The notes under the pieces: generated by a model
What the model was told of the DNA's origin: nothing
Seen by the model: only the letters and a program-made list of their open reading frames with translations
The model's database searches: none
Part shown: positions 1 to 7,198 of the stretch, piece by piece
Position numbering within the stretch: the stretch's first letter is position 1
Layout of the letters: each line of letters starts with the position of its first letter
Origin: JASLEW01 sp035544895
Lineage (GTDB): Bacteria > Acidobacteriota > Thermoanaerobaculia > Multivoradales > UBA5704
Assembly: GCA_035544895.1 (NCBI GenBank)
Contig: DASZZM010000004.1
Coordinates: 10,038-74,037, forward strand
DNA length: 64,000 nt
Direction of reading: 5' to 3'
Program-made: the position numbers and the translations under genes

Positions 1-292
1 CACCGCCGGCGCGCAGGCCGCGCACGCGCTCGTCCACCGCGGACAGGGCGCTGAGGATGAGCACCGGCGTCTCGACGCCGGCGGTGCGCAGCGTCTGCAG
101 CACGGCGAGGCCGTCGAGCCCGCCGGGCAGCATGCGGTCGAGGACGATGGCCTCGTAGCCGTCGGCGACCGCCTTCAGCAACCCCTCGCGGCCAGTGTGC
201 GCGCACTCCACGTCGAAGCCCTGATCGCCAAGCGCCGCCGCGATCTCCGCGGCGGTCCCGACATCATCCTCGACGACCAGCACTCTTGCCAT
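1..292 (-). CDS. OmpR-type response regulator, receiver domain only (runs off window)
   Basis: This is the N-terminal 97 residues of a two-component response regulator; the rest lies beyond the left edge. The receiver fold is clear: an acidic pocket (E8, D9, D10) after MARVLVV, the phospho-acceptor D52 in VLDRMLPGG, and the T/S switch region at PVLILSALS. The DRMLPGGLDGL motif is typical of OmpR/PhoB regulators, so a winged-helix output domain is expected outside the window. The start is the ATG whose complement is 290-292. It is divergent from a second OmpR-type regulator at 600. A sensor kinase may lie beyond the edge. The receiver call is sure; the output domain is inferred. Confidence 0.85.
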   Translation of the reverse strand, partial: MARVLVVEDDVGTAAEIAAALGDQGFDVECAHTGREGLLKAVADGYEAIVLDRMLPGGLDGLAVLQTLRTAGVETPVLILSALSAVDERVRGLRAGG

Positions 293-462
293 ATATCGCC
301 TCTATCGCCTCCCGCGGCAGCGCGCCCCGTGCTTCCGTTCTGTCATATAGTGATTGAAACGCCGGTGTTCCCAACGTGAATTCCGTTTTAGTTGGCGCCG
401 CCGGTGGGCGGCCCCGAAGTATGAAACAGCGCTCGCTAACTGGCGACGGCGGACTCCAATCT

Positions 463-570
463 ATCGAATCTCCCCCCGCAACCCCTCGCGGATCCCCTTC
501 CCGGTTTCTCGAAGCCACCGGGTCCCTGCCCAGCGGCGCCGGAGGGGAAGGGGACGCCCCACCCTCTCGG
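463..570 (+). repeat. Diverged copy of a dispersed GC-rich hairpin repeat
   Basis: This stretch shares its two halves with the repeats near 58981 and 60541: a CCCCCCGCAACCCCTCG block, then GGAGGGGAAGGGGACGCCCC and CCCTCTCG. The middle differs, with an extra segment between CCCCTTCC and the GGAAGGGG partner arm. It fills much of the 307-bp gap between the two divergent response regulators and ends about 30 bp before the start at 600. It is the most divergent of the three copies. Confidence 0.6.
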
Positions 571-599
571 CCGAGGGAGTTTCGCCTTAGGATCTCCGA

Positions 600-1319
600 G
601 TGCGCGTGCTGGTGGCTGAAGACGACGAGCGCACGGCGGGCTACCTGGTCCGGGGCTTGACCGAGAGCGGCCACGTGGTGGACCGCGTGGCGGACGGCGA
701 GACCGCGCTCGCGATGGCGCGCGAAGGTTTTTACGACGCGCTGGTGGTGGATCGGATGCTGCCCGGGATGGACGGCATCACCCTGGTCCGGCGCCTGCGC
801 GAGCACGACCTCGTGACGCCGGTGTTGATGCTCTCCGCTCTCGCGGGCACCCGCGATCGGGTGGAGGGCATGCGCGCCGGCTGCGACGCCTACCTCACCA
901 AACCCTACGCATTCGCCGAGCTCCTGGCGCGTCTCGACGCGCTCGCCCGCCGGGCCGACCGTTCGCGGCGGCCCGCGGTGCTGCGGGTGGGCGACCTGGA
1001 GCTCGACATCGCCGGCCGCACCGTGTCGCGGGCCGGGAAGGCGATCCGCCTCCAGCGCCGCGAGTTCCTCCTGCTCGAGAAGCTGATGCGTCACGCCGGT
1101 CAGGTGGTGACGCGCTCCATGCTGCTCGAGGCCGCCTGGGATTACGATTTCGAGCCGCGCGGCAACCTCGTCGACATGCACATCCACCGCCTGCGCCGGA
1201 AAGTGGACGAGGGTTTCTCCCCTCCGCTGATCCGCACCGTGCCGGGCGCCGGCTACATGGTCGGCGAACCCGGCAAACCCTGCGATACCGCAGTGCCGTC
1301 CGATCCGCCACCCGGCTAA
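600..1319 (+). CDS. OmpR/PhoB-family response regulator
   Basis: This is a full-length 239-residue regulator, the usual size for the family. Residues 1-115 are the receiver: acidic pocket D8/D9, phospho-acceptor D51 in VVDRMLPGMDG, and K101 in LTKPY. Residues about 125-225 are the winged-helix DNA-binding domain, seen as LQRREFLLLEKLMRH, then DMHIHRLRRKVD and the wing IRTVPGAGYMV. The start is GTG at 600, with AGGA about 7 bp upstream. No histidine kinase follows; the next gene is a PepSY protein, so this regulator is an orphan within the window. PepSY genes often sit beside envelope-stress or metal-responsive two-component genes, so the two may be linked. Confidence 0.93.
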   Translation: MRVLVAEDDERTAGYLVRGLTESGHVVDRVADGETALAMAREGFYDALVVDRMLPGMDGITLVRRLREHDLVTPVLMLSALAGTRDRVEGMRAGCDAYLTKPYAFAELLARLDALARRADRSRRPAVLRVGDLELDIAGRTVSRAGKAIRLQRREFLLLEKLMRHAGQVVTRSMLLEAAWDYDFEPRGNLVDMHIHRLRRKVDEGFSPPLIRTVPGAGYMVGEPGKPCDTAVPSDPPPG

Positions 1320-1463
1320 AACCGATTTCATCTCCCGGCGAAGCGCCCTCCACGGGCGCCCCCTCAAACTGCACGTGTGTCGGGCGGCCCCGCTTGAGGG
1401 GCCGACGACCGCTTTCATTCACCAACCAGTCCGCCGGCGGGCCCGGCGCACGAGGAGAACGCG

Positions 1464-1904
1464 ATGAAAACCCTAGGTGTAGCCCTTCTGACAATCCTCC
1501 TGGCCAGCTCCGCGGCAGTCAGCGCTCAGGCCGCCAGCGGCGCCTCGGCCGCGGCCCCCGGCAACGCCGCCAAGCCGGCGGCGGTCACCAGCAAGGTCCC
1601 GGCCGACCTCGCGGCCAGGGCGAAAATCAGCCTCGAGGCGGCGCGCGCCACCGCCCTCGCCAAGTTCCCCAAGGGCAAGCTGAAGTCCGAGGAGCTCGAG
1701 GAGGAGAACGGCAAGCTGCTGTACTCCTTCGACATCAAGGTGCCGGGCAAGTCGGGCATCGAGGAGGTCGAAGTCGACGCGCTGAACGGCTCTGTCATCA
1801 AGGTCGGGCACGAGTCCGCCGCGGCCGAGAAGGCCGAGGCCGCCCACGATGCCAAGACCGCCAAGGCCGCCAAGGCGAAGGCGAAGAAGCCGCCGCAAGG
1901 CTAG
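1464..1904 (+). CDS. Secreted PepSY-domain protein
   Basis: This 146-residue exported protein begins with a clear signal peptide (MKTLGVALLTILLASSAAVSAQA). After an Ala-rich linker, residues about 50-112 fit the PepSY domain: ISLEAARATALAKFP, a charged stretch, LLYSFDIKV, then EEVEVDALNGSVIKV, ending near the typical Gly-x-Val turn. The tail is Lys/Ala-rich. The start is supported by AGGAG ahead of the ATG. PepSY domains are small periplasmic or cell-surface modules thought to inhibit or modulate proteases or to sense envelope state. It follows an orphan response regulator by 144 bp and may be its target or partner; that link is inference. Confidence 0.85.
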   Translation: MKTLGVALLTILLASSAAVSAQAASGASAAAPGNAAKPAAVTSKVPADLAARAKISLEAARATALAKFPKGKLKSEELEEENGKLLYSFDIKVPGKSGIEEVEVDALNGSVIKVGHESAAAEKAEAAHDAKTAKAAKAKAKKPPQG

Positions 1905-2404
1905 GCCATTCAACGCGGCCCGCCGGCGAACGGGCGGCCACTGACCGGCGACCGGGTCCGATCGACCCGACCATGAGTCCATCGGACCCGCGAGCCGGCG
2001 ATCCCGTGGCCTGTGCCAGGTGCATCGCTAGCGGGCGCGCTCCCTGCGTCGATCACGGTGCCATCCGCCGGCCGAGGCCGGTGCGGGCATTGCAAGCCAG
2101 GCCCTCGGCGCGGCTGCGGCCGGGAGCGCCCTCCGCGCCGGACCTCGGCCGCGCGCCAGCCGGTCGGGCCACCCCTGGGCCGCCGGCACGTCGATGACCA
2201 GCAGGCTCGGCGCCCCGCCGTACGGAGTCTTCTCCTCGCGGCGCAAGCCGGAATGGGGGCTGCCCGCGATGGCTCGCGGATTCCGCTATCTTGCACTTTT
2301 CGCGCTGCTGACCGGCGCCGGCGCCAGCCTTTCCGTGGCAGGCCTTCTCGCCGCTCTCGACCGGCCTGTCTCCGACTGGAACCTGAGGCTGCTCTCCAGG
2401 TGCT
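1905..2404. other. Gene-poor stretch with degraded sequence
   Basis: About 500 bp with no convincing intact gene. Frames on both strands are Arg/Pro/Ala-rich, as expected of non-coding high-GC DNA. The right part holds the possible CHASE2-like fragment (2269-2406). This looks like decayed DNA between the PepSY gene and the truncated epimerase gene. Confidence 0.5.
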
Positions 2405-2406
2405 GA
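2269..2406 (+). pseudogene. Possible N-terminal fragment of a CHASE2-type sensor
   Basis: The 45 codons from the ATG at 2269 read MARGFRYLALFALL, a hydrophobic helix, then LDRPVSDWNLRLL before a stop. A membrane helix followed by a short D-x-R-L-L-like segment resembles the start of CHASE2 extracellular sensor proteins. Nothing of the rest of such a protein follows. It ends exactly where the truncated epimerase fragment begins on the other strand, so both may have been cut by one rearrangement. It could equally be a chance frame. Confidence 0.25.
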
Positions 2407-2875
2407 GCTCGCCCGGGATGGGGAGCGCCTTCCTGGTCTCGCTTCCGCTCGGCGGACCCGGCACATCCGCCTCGGCGCCACCCAGGATGCCCGTGGCCTC
2501 GTCGTTCGACGCGTCGAAGCGATGGGCGTAGATGGTCGCCGTGCTCATCTGGAGCCAGACCCGCGGTGGCTGCGCCGCGCGGGCGATGGCCTCGCCCACC
2601 GCCCGGGTCGATTCGACGCGCGAGTCGAGGATCGCCTGCCGGTTGTCGCGCGTATAGCGGCAGTTGACGCTCCGGCCCGCGAGGTTGACGACCGCCTCGG
2701 CGCCCCCGAGCTCCGCCGCCCAGCTCCCCACCGTCCGCGCATCCCACGCGGCCACGCGCCAGGGCGCCGGGCCAGGCTTGCGGCTGAGGACGACAAGCTC
2801 GTCGCCGCTCGCATGAAAGGCCCTGGCCAGGAGCGTCCCGACATGCCCGGTCCCACCGGCGATGACCACCTTCAT
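2407..2875 (-). pseudogene. Truncated NAD-dependent epimerase (TIGR01777/YfcH-like)
   Basis: Starting at the ATG complementary to 2873-2875, about 150 residues match the SDR epimerase family annotated as TIGR01777 (YfcH-like): the Rossmann motif VVIAGGTGHVG at residues 3-13, VVNLAGRSVNCRYT near 62-75, and the YxxxR-region motif STATIYAHRFD near 111-121, followed by DEATG. The family normally continues for another 150 residues. Here homology stops near GSETRKA, about 20 residues expected before that point seem to be missing, and the frame then reads as Arg-rich nonsense. I call it a truncated pseudogene. The break abuts the fragment at 2269-2406. Confidence 0.75.
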
Positions 2876-2891
2876 CGCCCCTGATGGTACA

Positions 2892-2906
2892 GGAGACAAC
2901 GTCTCC
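2892..2906. promoter_or_regulatory. Inverted repeat upstream of the RelB-like antitoxin
   Basis: GGAGAC-aac-GTCTCC is a perfect 6-bp inverted repeat, about 35 bp before a TATACT box (2940-2945) and 63 bp before the antitoxin start at 2969. It could be an autoregulatory operator. There is no direct evidence. Confidence 0.3.
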
Positions 2907-2968
2907 CGCTGCGCGTCGACGCCTGTCTTCGCGAAGCGGTATACTCAGCCACAATCGGTGGATCCACT

Positions 2969-3223
2969 GTGCCGAAGTCTCTCCCCTCTCCTCCCCCTGG
3001 CTTCGATGAGCTGTCGGTCGAAGAGCAGTTCGACTACGTGCAGTCGCTTTGGGACCGGATTGTGGCCAATCCCGACGAGATCTCCGTTCCCAGCTGGCAC
3101 CAGGCGGTGATCGAGGAGAGCTTGGCGGCTCATCGGGCCCATCCCAAGGAAGCGCGGCCCTGCGATGAGGTTCGCACCGAGGTTGCCGAGAAGTTGAAGG
3201 ACTTTCGCTCGCGTCGAGAATGA
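2969..3223 (+). CDS. RelB-like antitoxin (addiction module, CHP02574 type)
   Basis: This 84-residue protein matches the addiction-module family of short all-helical antitoxins: the core LSVEEQFDYVQSLWDRIVANPDEISVPSWHQAVIEESLAAHRAHP is the classic pattern of an N-terminal helix followed by a WH...ELxxRLaaY-like helix. The start is GTG at 2969. Its stop overlaps an ATG at 3220, as is usual for antitoxin-toxin pairs, but the toxin behind it is destroyed (see 3220-3355). The antitoxin is therefore an orphan, perhaps kept as an anti-addiction factor or simply left over. Confidence 0.75.
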   Translation: MPKSLPSPPPGFDELSVEEQFDYVQSLWDRIVANPDEISVPSWHQAVIEESLAAHRAHPKEARPCDEVRTEVAEKLKDFRSRRE

Positions 3224-3355
3224 CTCCGCGCCTCCTCTCCGGAGTTTTCCCTACGCTATCTATTCCCCGCTCGATAACGATCAGCCCGCCGTTGTGATCA
3301 TCGCGATTCTCTGTGGATCTCGAGCCGGTCCAGGACTCGGACCGCCAGCGCATAA
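3220..3355 (+). pseudogene. Remnant of a RelE/ParE toxin joined to a HicB fragment
   Basis: An ATG at 3220 overlaps the antitoxin stop, but that frame ends after 25 codons. In another frame, from 3246, the DNA reads FPYAIYSPLDNDQPAVVIIAIL, the C-terminal strand pair of RelE/ParE toxins (normally R-FPYAIYY...VVIIAVLHGSRDP). About 60 N-terminal residues are missing. Immediately after, 3309-3353 match the 3' part of hicB at 6117-6170 almost base for base and encode VDLEPVQDSDRQRI. So a toxin end and an antitoxin end are spliced together. The recombination is read directly from the sequence; its cause is unknown. Confidence 0.7.
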
Positions 3356-3414
3356 GGTGGCCGCCAGCGAAAAGGAGTTACAATGCCAACGCTGACTGCA
3401 CAGGAGGCGAGGCA

Positions 3415-3645
3415 ATGGTCGAGGCCACGGTCAAGGAGCAGATCCTAAGCGATCTCGAACAACTTTCCCCCGAGATGCAGGTGCAGGCCGCGCAGCTCGT
3501 CCATGGCCTCGTAGAGGCTGCACCCAAAGGGATTCCAGGTCGAGACCTTCTCCGCTTTGCTGGTGCGATCGACGCAGAGTCCATTCGCGAGATGGAGGAG
3601 GCGATAGAAGATGGCTGCGAGCGGATCGACCCGGAAGCGTGGTAG
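3415..3645 (+). CDS. vapB: VapB-type antitoxin
   Basis: A 76-residue protein starting at the ATG behind AGGAGGCGAGGCA. It begins VEATVKEQILSDLEQLSPEMQVQAAQLV, a helical segment like that of small antitoxins partnered with PIN toxins (the PF10047/DUF2281-like group). The C-terminal half (FAGAIDAESIREMEEAIEDGCERIDPEAW) is the acidic, toxin-wrapping type of tail. It overlaps the PIN-domain gene by 35 bp. No clear DNA-binding domain is visible, so the complex may repress its own promoter weakly or through another region. Frames reading further upstream run into the HicB fragment and are not genuine. Confidence 0.7.
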   Translation: MVEATVKEQILSDLEQLSPEMQVQAAQLVHGLVEAAPKGIPGRDLLRFAGAIDAESIREMEEAIEDGCERIDPEAW

Positions 3646-4024
3646 GTATCTGCTCGACACCAACATCGTTACCGCTCTTTTCAAGCAGGATGCCACCGTC
3701 CATGCCGAGCTGGCCGCTGCCGAACAGGTCCTGCTGCCCTCGACCGTTCTCGGAGAGCTGTACTACGGTGCAGCCCGGTCGGGACGGCCTCGGGAGAATC
3801 TAAAACAGCTCGAGGAGTTCGCGGCGACCTGCATCATCCTCGCAGTCGATCACCACACCGCTCGCGTCTACGGGCAGATCAAGGATGAGCTGACGAGCCG
3901 GGGCCGCCCTATCCCGGAAAATGACCTCTGGATTGCGTCGATCGCTCGACAACATAACCTGGTGCTCGTGACGCGCGACCGTCACTTCAGCCAAGTCGGC
4001 GGCATCCAAACGGAAGCCTGGTAG
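3611..4024 (+). CDS. vapC: VapC-type PIN-domain ribonuclease toxin
   Basis: This 137-residue PIN toxin has the four acidic metal ligands in the expected order: D16 in RYLLDTNIV, E49 in TVLGELYYGA, D105 in PENDLWIA and D123 in VTRDRHF. PIN toxins of toxin-antitoxin pairs cut tRNA or rRNA and stop translation. It overlaps vapB by 35 bp with GGAGGAGG ahead of the start, so the pair is translationally linked and looks intact. The length is normal. It is followed by a hairpin at 4055-4088 that separates it from the convergent phosphoesterase gene. Confidence 0.9.
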   Translation: MAASGSTRKRGRYLLDTNIVTALFKQDATVHAELAAAEQVLLPSTVLGELYYGAARSGRPRENLKQLEEFAATCIILAVDHHTARVYGQIKDELTSRGRPIPENDLWIASIARQHNLVLVTRDRHFSQVGGIQTEAW

Positions 4025-4054
4025 GACGGCGCGTCGGGCGGCGGCCTGAACACT

Positions 4055-4088
4055 GCCGGCGGCGGCCGTATTCTGGCACGCCGCCGGC
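4055..4088. terminator. Hairpin between convergent genes
   Basis: GCCGGCGGCG (4055-4064) and CGCCGCCGGC (4079-4088) form a perfect 10-bp stem with a 14-nt loop, placed between vapC and the convergent phosphoesterase gene. No T-run follows on either strand, so it may act as a barrier or processing stop rather than a classical intrinsic terminator. Confidence 0.4.
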
Positions 4089-4181
4089 ATCCTCGTGGTT
4101 CTCGTGGTGCCGAGCGATCCGCCTAACCCGCCGCTTTACCCCCGGACCTGGCCTGCCGTGGCGCCAGCGCGGTCGGCCGCC

Positions 4182-5468
4182 TCAGCGAAACAGGTCGGAC
4201 ATCACCTTGACGTCGTTCTCGCAAGCATGGTTCAGACAGGGCAGCCCGAAAGCGGCCTCGAGCGTCTTGAGCAGGGAGAAGTGATTGTAGCGCTGCGCGC
4301 TCTGCACGCCGCGTGCGCCGTAGTTCGTGAGCACGATGACCATCACCTGGTTGGTGTTCGGCGCCGTGCTGTAGTCGTTCTCGTCCCACATCACGACAAT
4401 GGCATTGTTGCCATTGCGCCATCCGTAGGAGCTCTCGATCGCCTCCACGATCCGTTGGACTGTAACGTCGCCGCGGAAGATGAGCGCCGGGTTCAGGCCG
4501 GCCTGCGAGCCGTCGCTTGTCGGATCGTAGTTGCAGAACGCCCCAGCGTTGCCGCGTCCATGCTGGTCGTTGCACTGGTTCGGCGCGATGAACGCAAACG
4601 TCGGCACGCGAGCCAGACGAAGGTCGGCATAGAGGCCGTTTGGACCTTCGAAGCCGGCGACGTTGTCGAGGCTGAGATGCTGCGTCCTGCCCTCCTGCAC
4701 GCTGCGGAAGTAGACGAATGGGTTGTGCTTCGCCGCGTAGAGCTTGACCACGCTGCTTTGCGATAGCGGCGGAGTGAGCGCCGGCTTGATCGCGCTGAAA
4801 TCCGTGCGGTCGGTGAAGAACCCGTCGCTGTAGTTCACTCCGTTGGGGCCGCCGGGCGGCAGGCTCTCCTGATAGGTCTTCCAGGTGAGTCCCGCGGCCG
4901 CGAGCTGGTCGGCGATCGTCTTGCCAACCGTGTTGGCTGTCGCGGGGATCGACTGGACCCCGTCGATGTTGATCAGGCCCGGGGGCCCCTGGACCTCGTT
5001 CGTATTGTCGACGACCGGCGTCGCGGCATCCGTGCCGGTGCCTGCGATCGGGCAGATCGCCGGTGTCGGCGGATTGTCCGTGGCGGCGATCCCGGAGCTG
5101 AGGTTCGTCTTGCAGCTGGCATTGTGCCAGTCTGGATCGTTGTCATTCTGGACGCCGAAATTCGAGCCGCCTACCACCTCGAGATAGTTGGTCAGGCTGG
5201 GGTGGCCGATCGCGAAGTAGTTCGTCGCCAGATTGGCCGACTTCGCAAACTGATTGATGAATGGTGCGTTCGGGTTGTTGAGGATCTGGCTGTAGCCGTG
5301 ATTCTCCATCATGATGAGATAAACATGGTCGAGGGGCTGAATGCCTCTGGGGACAGGGCCTTCGGCGGCGAGCAGCGCGCCCCCTCCGGCGAGAGCTGAC
5401 GCCGCCGACAACGTGACCAACATGGCGGACAACCACCTGGACCGCTTGGACTTCATCGCACCGCGCAT
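4182..5468 (-). CDS. Secreted phosphoesterase (PF04185, phospholipase C / acid phosphatase type)
   Basis: A 428-residue exported protein. Residues 1-35 form a signal peptide (two Lys/Arg clusters, then a hydrophobic core ending near GGGALLAAEG). The mature part follows the phosphoesterase family: DHVYLIMMENHGYSQIL near residue 47 (metal-binding ENH), FAIGHPSLTNYLEVVGGS near 86, a Cys-bearing variable region, the FIAPNQCNDQHG block, and VVMWDENDYSTAPNTNQV near 362, the DE-D site, then YNHFSLLKTLEAAFGL. The family hydrolyses phospholipids or phosphomonoesters outside the cell. The start with AAGGAGGAG seven bases upstream is preferred over a second Met four codons later. It stands alone. Confidence 0.88.
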   Translation of the reverse strand: MRGAMKSKRSRWLSAMLVTLSAASALAGGGALLAAEGPVPRGIQPLDHVYLIMMENHGYSQILNNPNAPFINQFAKSANLATNYFAIGHPSLTNYLEVVGGSNFGVQNDNDPDWHNASCKTNLSSGIAATDNPPTPAICPIAGTGTDAATPVVDNTNEVQGPPGLINIDGVQSIPATANTVGKTIADQLAAAGLTWKTYQESLPPGGPNGVNYSDGFFTDRTDFSAIKPALTPPLSQSSVVKLYAAKHNPFVYFRSVQEGRTQHLSLDNVAGFEGPNGLYADLRLARVPTFAFIAPNQCNDQHGRGNAGAFCNYDPTSDGSQAGLNPALIFRGDVTVQRIVEAIESSYGWRNGNNAIVVMWDENDYSTAPNTNQVMVIVLTNYGARGVQSAQRYNHFSLLKTLEAAFGLPCLNHACENDVKVMSDLFR

Positions 5469-5709
5469 AGGCTCCTCCTTGGCTTTGGGTGGACATCGAG
5501 CTCTCCAGGTGCCCGTGCTCTGCCACCGCGCCGCACCCGGAGAGGACTTCAGGAGGCCAATCTAGAGCGCGCTCGTGTCGCCACCGTGTCGCCGACGTGA
5601 CCGCTTCGCATCTCAACGTGCCGGATTTCAGCAGGGAGCGCTCGGCGATCGAGGTCTCTGTCGCTGGAAACAATTCGCCGTGTTGGAATCCAATGGACGG
5701 AGGAGCCCG

Positions 5710-5886
5710 ATGCGTACGCCGTGTCACCGCACTGCCCTTGCCGTGACCCGAGCGTGCGCCTTCCTCGGCCTGCTCTGCACATCGCTGTGCGGCCCGGCCC
5801 GCGCGGCCAGGCAGAGCGGGTCGCCAGCCAGGACCCGCTGTCCAGCCTGCATCGGGCGCTCGGACGACGCCTCTCTGCGTCGGTAG
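5710..5886 (+). CDS. Short exported peptide, possibly a truncated gene
   Basis: An ATG preceded by GGAGGAGCCCG opens a 58-codon frame that begins with a convincing signal-peptide pattern (basic MRTPCHR, then AVTRACAFLGLLCTSLCGPARA). After that only about 25 residues remain, with no recognisable motif. The ribosome site and leader look real, so I read this as the front end of a secreted protein whose body has been lost or frameshifted, or as a genuine small exported peptide. It lies between the phosphoesterase gene and the decayed hicBA locus. Confidence 0.3.
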   Translation: MRTPCHRTALAVTRACAFLGLLCTSLCGPARAARQSGSPARTRCPACIGRSDDASLRR

Positions 5887-5986
5887 CTGCATGCGCTGGC
5901 GCCGGGACTGGGTTTCGCGCTCAGCGAGCAGGCGGCGCGGGCCTAGGCAAGGACGAGGTGATAGCATCGGAACGAGAAGGCGGCCG

Positions 5987-6190
5987 ATGAGACTCAGAGT
6001 GGTCGTCCACGAGGCTGAAGAGGGCGGATTCTGGGCTAAGGTGCCCGCGATCCCAGGCTGCGCCACCCAGGGCGAGAACTTCGAGGAGCTGCTTCAGAAC
6101 CTCTACGAGGCGGTGGAGGGCTGCCTCTCCGTGGACCTCGAGCCGGCCCAGGGCTCGGACCGGCAGCGCATCATCGAAATCGCAGTATGA
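5987..6190 (+). CDS. hicB: HicB-type antitoxin (copy 1)
   Basis: A 67-residue short HicB: VVVHEAEEGGFWAKVPAIPGCATQGENFEELLQNLYEAVEGCLSV is the canonical HicB RNase-H-like fold without a C-terminal DNA-binding domain. Its DNA, including about 45 bp upstream of the start, is nearly identical to copy 2 at 35105. The stop overlaps the start of hicA by four bases. Because that hicA is frameshifted, this antitoxin has no partner here, although it might still neutralise the intact HicA encoded at 35305. It is part of a fossil element left of the att repeat at 6506. Confidence 0.88.
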   Translation: MRLRVVVHEAEEGGFWAKVPAIPGCATQGENFEELLQNLYEAVEGCLSVDLEPAQGSDRQRIIEIAV

Positions 6191-6396
6191 AGTCCCTCTC
6201 CCTCCGGGAAGGACCTGGCCAAGCTGCTCGAGCGGCGGGGCTGGGGCCTCCGCCGGGTCCATGGCAGCCATCACATCTACATGAAGCCTGATTCCGAGGT
6301 GCGCCTGTCGGTCCCATCCACGCCAACCCGTCGCTCAAAACCGGGCTCCTCCGGCATCTCCTGAAAAAAGCAGGATTCTCTGAAGACGAGATTTGA
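6187..6396 (+). pseudogene. hicA: Frameshifted hicA toxin gene
   Basis: Aligned with the intact hicA at 35305-35511, this copy has four extra bases after the fifth codon (CTCTCCCTCCGGGAAG against CTCTCCCGGAAG) and lacks one base later, in the GTCCCC run near 6318. The reading frame from the start ends after 34 codons, while the 3' part is back in the original frame and keeps its stop at 6394-6396. The segment coding for the G-S-H-H active-site region (VHGSHHIYMK) is still present but out of frame. The toxin is therefore inactive. Confidence 0.88.
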
Positions 6397-6425
6397 GGAT
6401 AGGGCTCGGTGTGAGAGCCTCGCGG

Positions 6426-6453
6426 CGGCCGCGTCTCTCCGAGCCCGCGCACC
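6426..6453 (-). pseudogene. Scrap of a tyrosine integrase gene
   Basis: These 28 bp match 35846-35873, inside the integrase gene at the other end of the element, with one mismatch. On the right the order is hicB, hicA, integrase, att; here it is hicB, broken hicA, this scrap, att. It is best read as all that remains of an integrase belonging to an older element of the same family. Confidence 0.65.
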
Positions 6454-6505
6454 GTTAGGGTGCCGGACAGGCGGACAGGTCGTTGAGCTAAATCCTTGAC
6501 TTTGT

Positions 6506-6560
6506 TGGTGGAGGCGCGAGGATTCGAACCTCGGTAGGGCTTAGCCCGGCAGATTTACAG
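6506..6560 (-). repeat. attL: Left attachment-site copy: 3' half of tRNA-Tyr
   Basis: These 55 bp are identical to 36709-36763 and correspond to the tRNA-Tyr gene from its anticodon to the encoded CCA end. The sequence right of 6560 no longer matches the tRNA, so this is a partial copy, as left by site-specific integration into a tRNA 3' end. The 30 bp to its left also resemble the 30 bp next to the intact tRNA, which suggests an older element of the same family was already sitting here. Confidence 0.9.
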
Positions 6561-7198
6561 ACGTTCCATAGCGTGATCCCCGGCGACACTCAATGACACC
6601 TAGCGTCAATATTTTCAGAGACTTAAGCGTCCTCTGACTTAACGCCAATTATCATGGTTTTACGCCTTTTTACAGGGCGCACTGTGACAGGAGTGCAACT
6701 TGCCAAGCAGGCCGCCAGCATCTGCCGGCCAGGCTGCAGCAGCCCTAGTCCACACCCGGGAGCGCGAAGCCGACCGATAGGAGCACCGCGCGATGCCAGG
6801 TAGCACGAGCACCTGCCCCAATGGAACCCCTGCCGCCGGCGACGATACATCTTGCGGAGCTTCCTGTACAGCATCATCTACCGAGAGATTCCAGCCAGTT
6901 TTACGGTTGTCGCCGTGGCAGATCACAAACGACGGCCACGTTACTGGCGTCGGTGACTGACATCGAGACCGCCATAGAGATCGGTAATATAGGCACACAT
7001 CCCACTATCCTGGTGTGACGGCCGGGAACGCCGGCTGACGCGCCCCTCACCCGGGAGTCTGGCTAGGCACCCGGCTGGCGCGGCGCGCGCCGGCGGTCCG
7101 GCCGGCGAGAGCTTGCCGTGGAAGATCGGCGACCGGCGTGGCGAGTGTATCGCGCCGCGAACGGACCGCTCGCTCTGCCACCGGCTTCGAGTCGCGGC
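6561..7198. other. Gene-free left end of the element
   Basis: About 640 bp without a credible gene. It contains a less GC-rich patch with repeated GACTTAAC/GACTTAAG-like words (about 6620-6660) and the 24-bp repeat at 6679-6702 that recurs beside the integrase. I see no RNA gene. Confidence 0.6.
6679..6702 (+). repeat. 24-bp direct repeat, possible integrase arm site (left)
   Basis: This sequence (core CACTGTGACAGGAGTGCAAC) is identical to 36637-36660. The left copy lies about 120 bp inside the att repeat and the right copy about 50 bp from it, between integrase and tRNA. In the circular form both would flank the crossover site in the same orientation, as arm-type integrase sites do. Confidence 0.55.

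Noticed and set aside
264..1418. Long minus-strand frame opposite the response regulator
   Set aside because: It is the antisense shadow of a clear OmpR-type gene and has no recognisable domain.
4095..4766. Plus-strand frame of 223 codons opposite the phosphoesterase
   Set aside because: Antisense of a conserved enzyme, with no support of its own.
6506..6560. A tRNA gene at the left att copy
   Set aside because: Only the anticodon-to-CCA half is present; the sequence beyond 6560 cannot form the D arm or acceptor stem.
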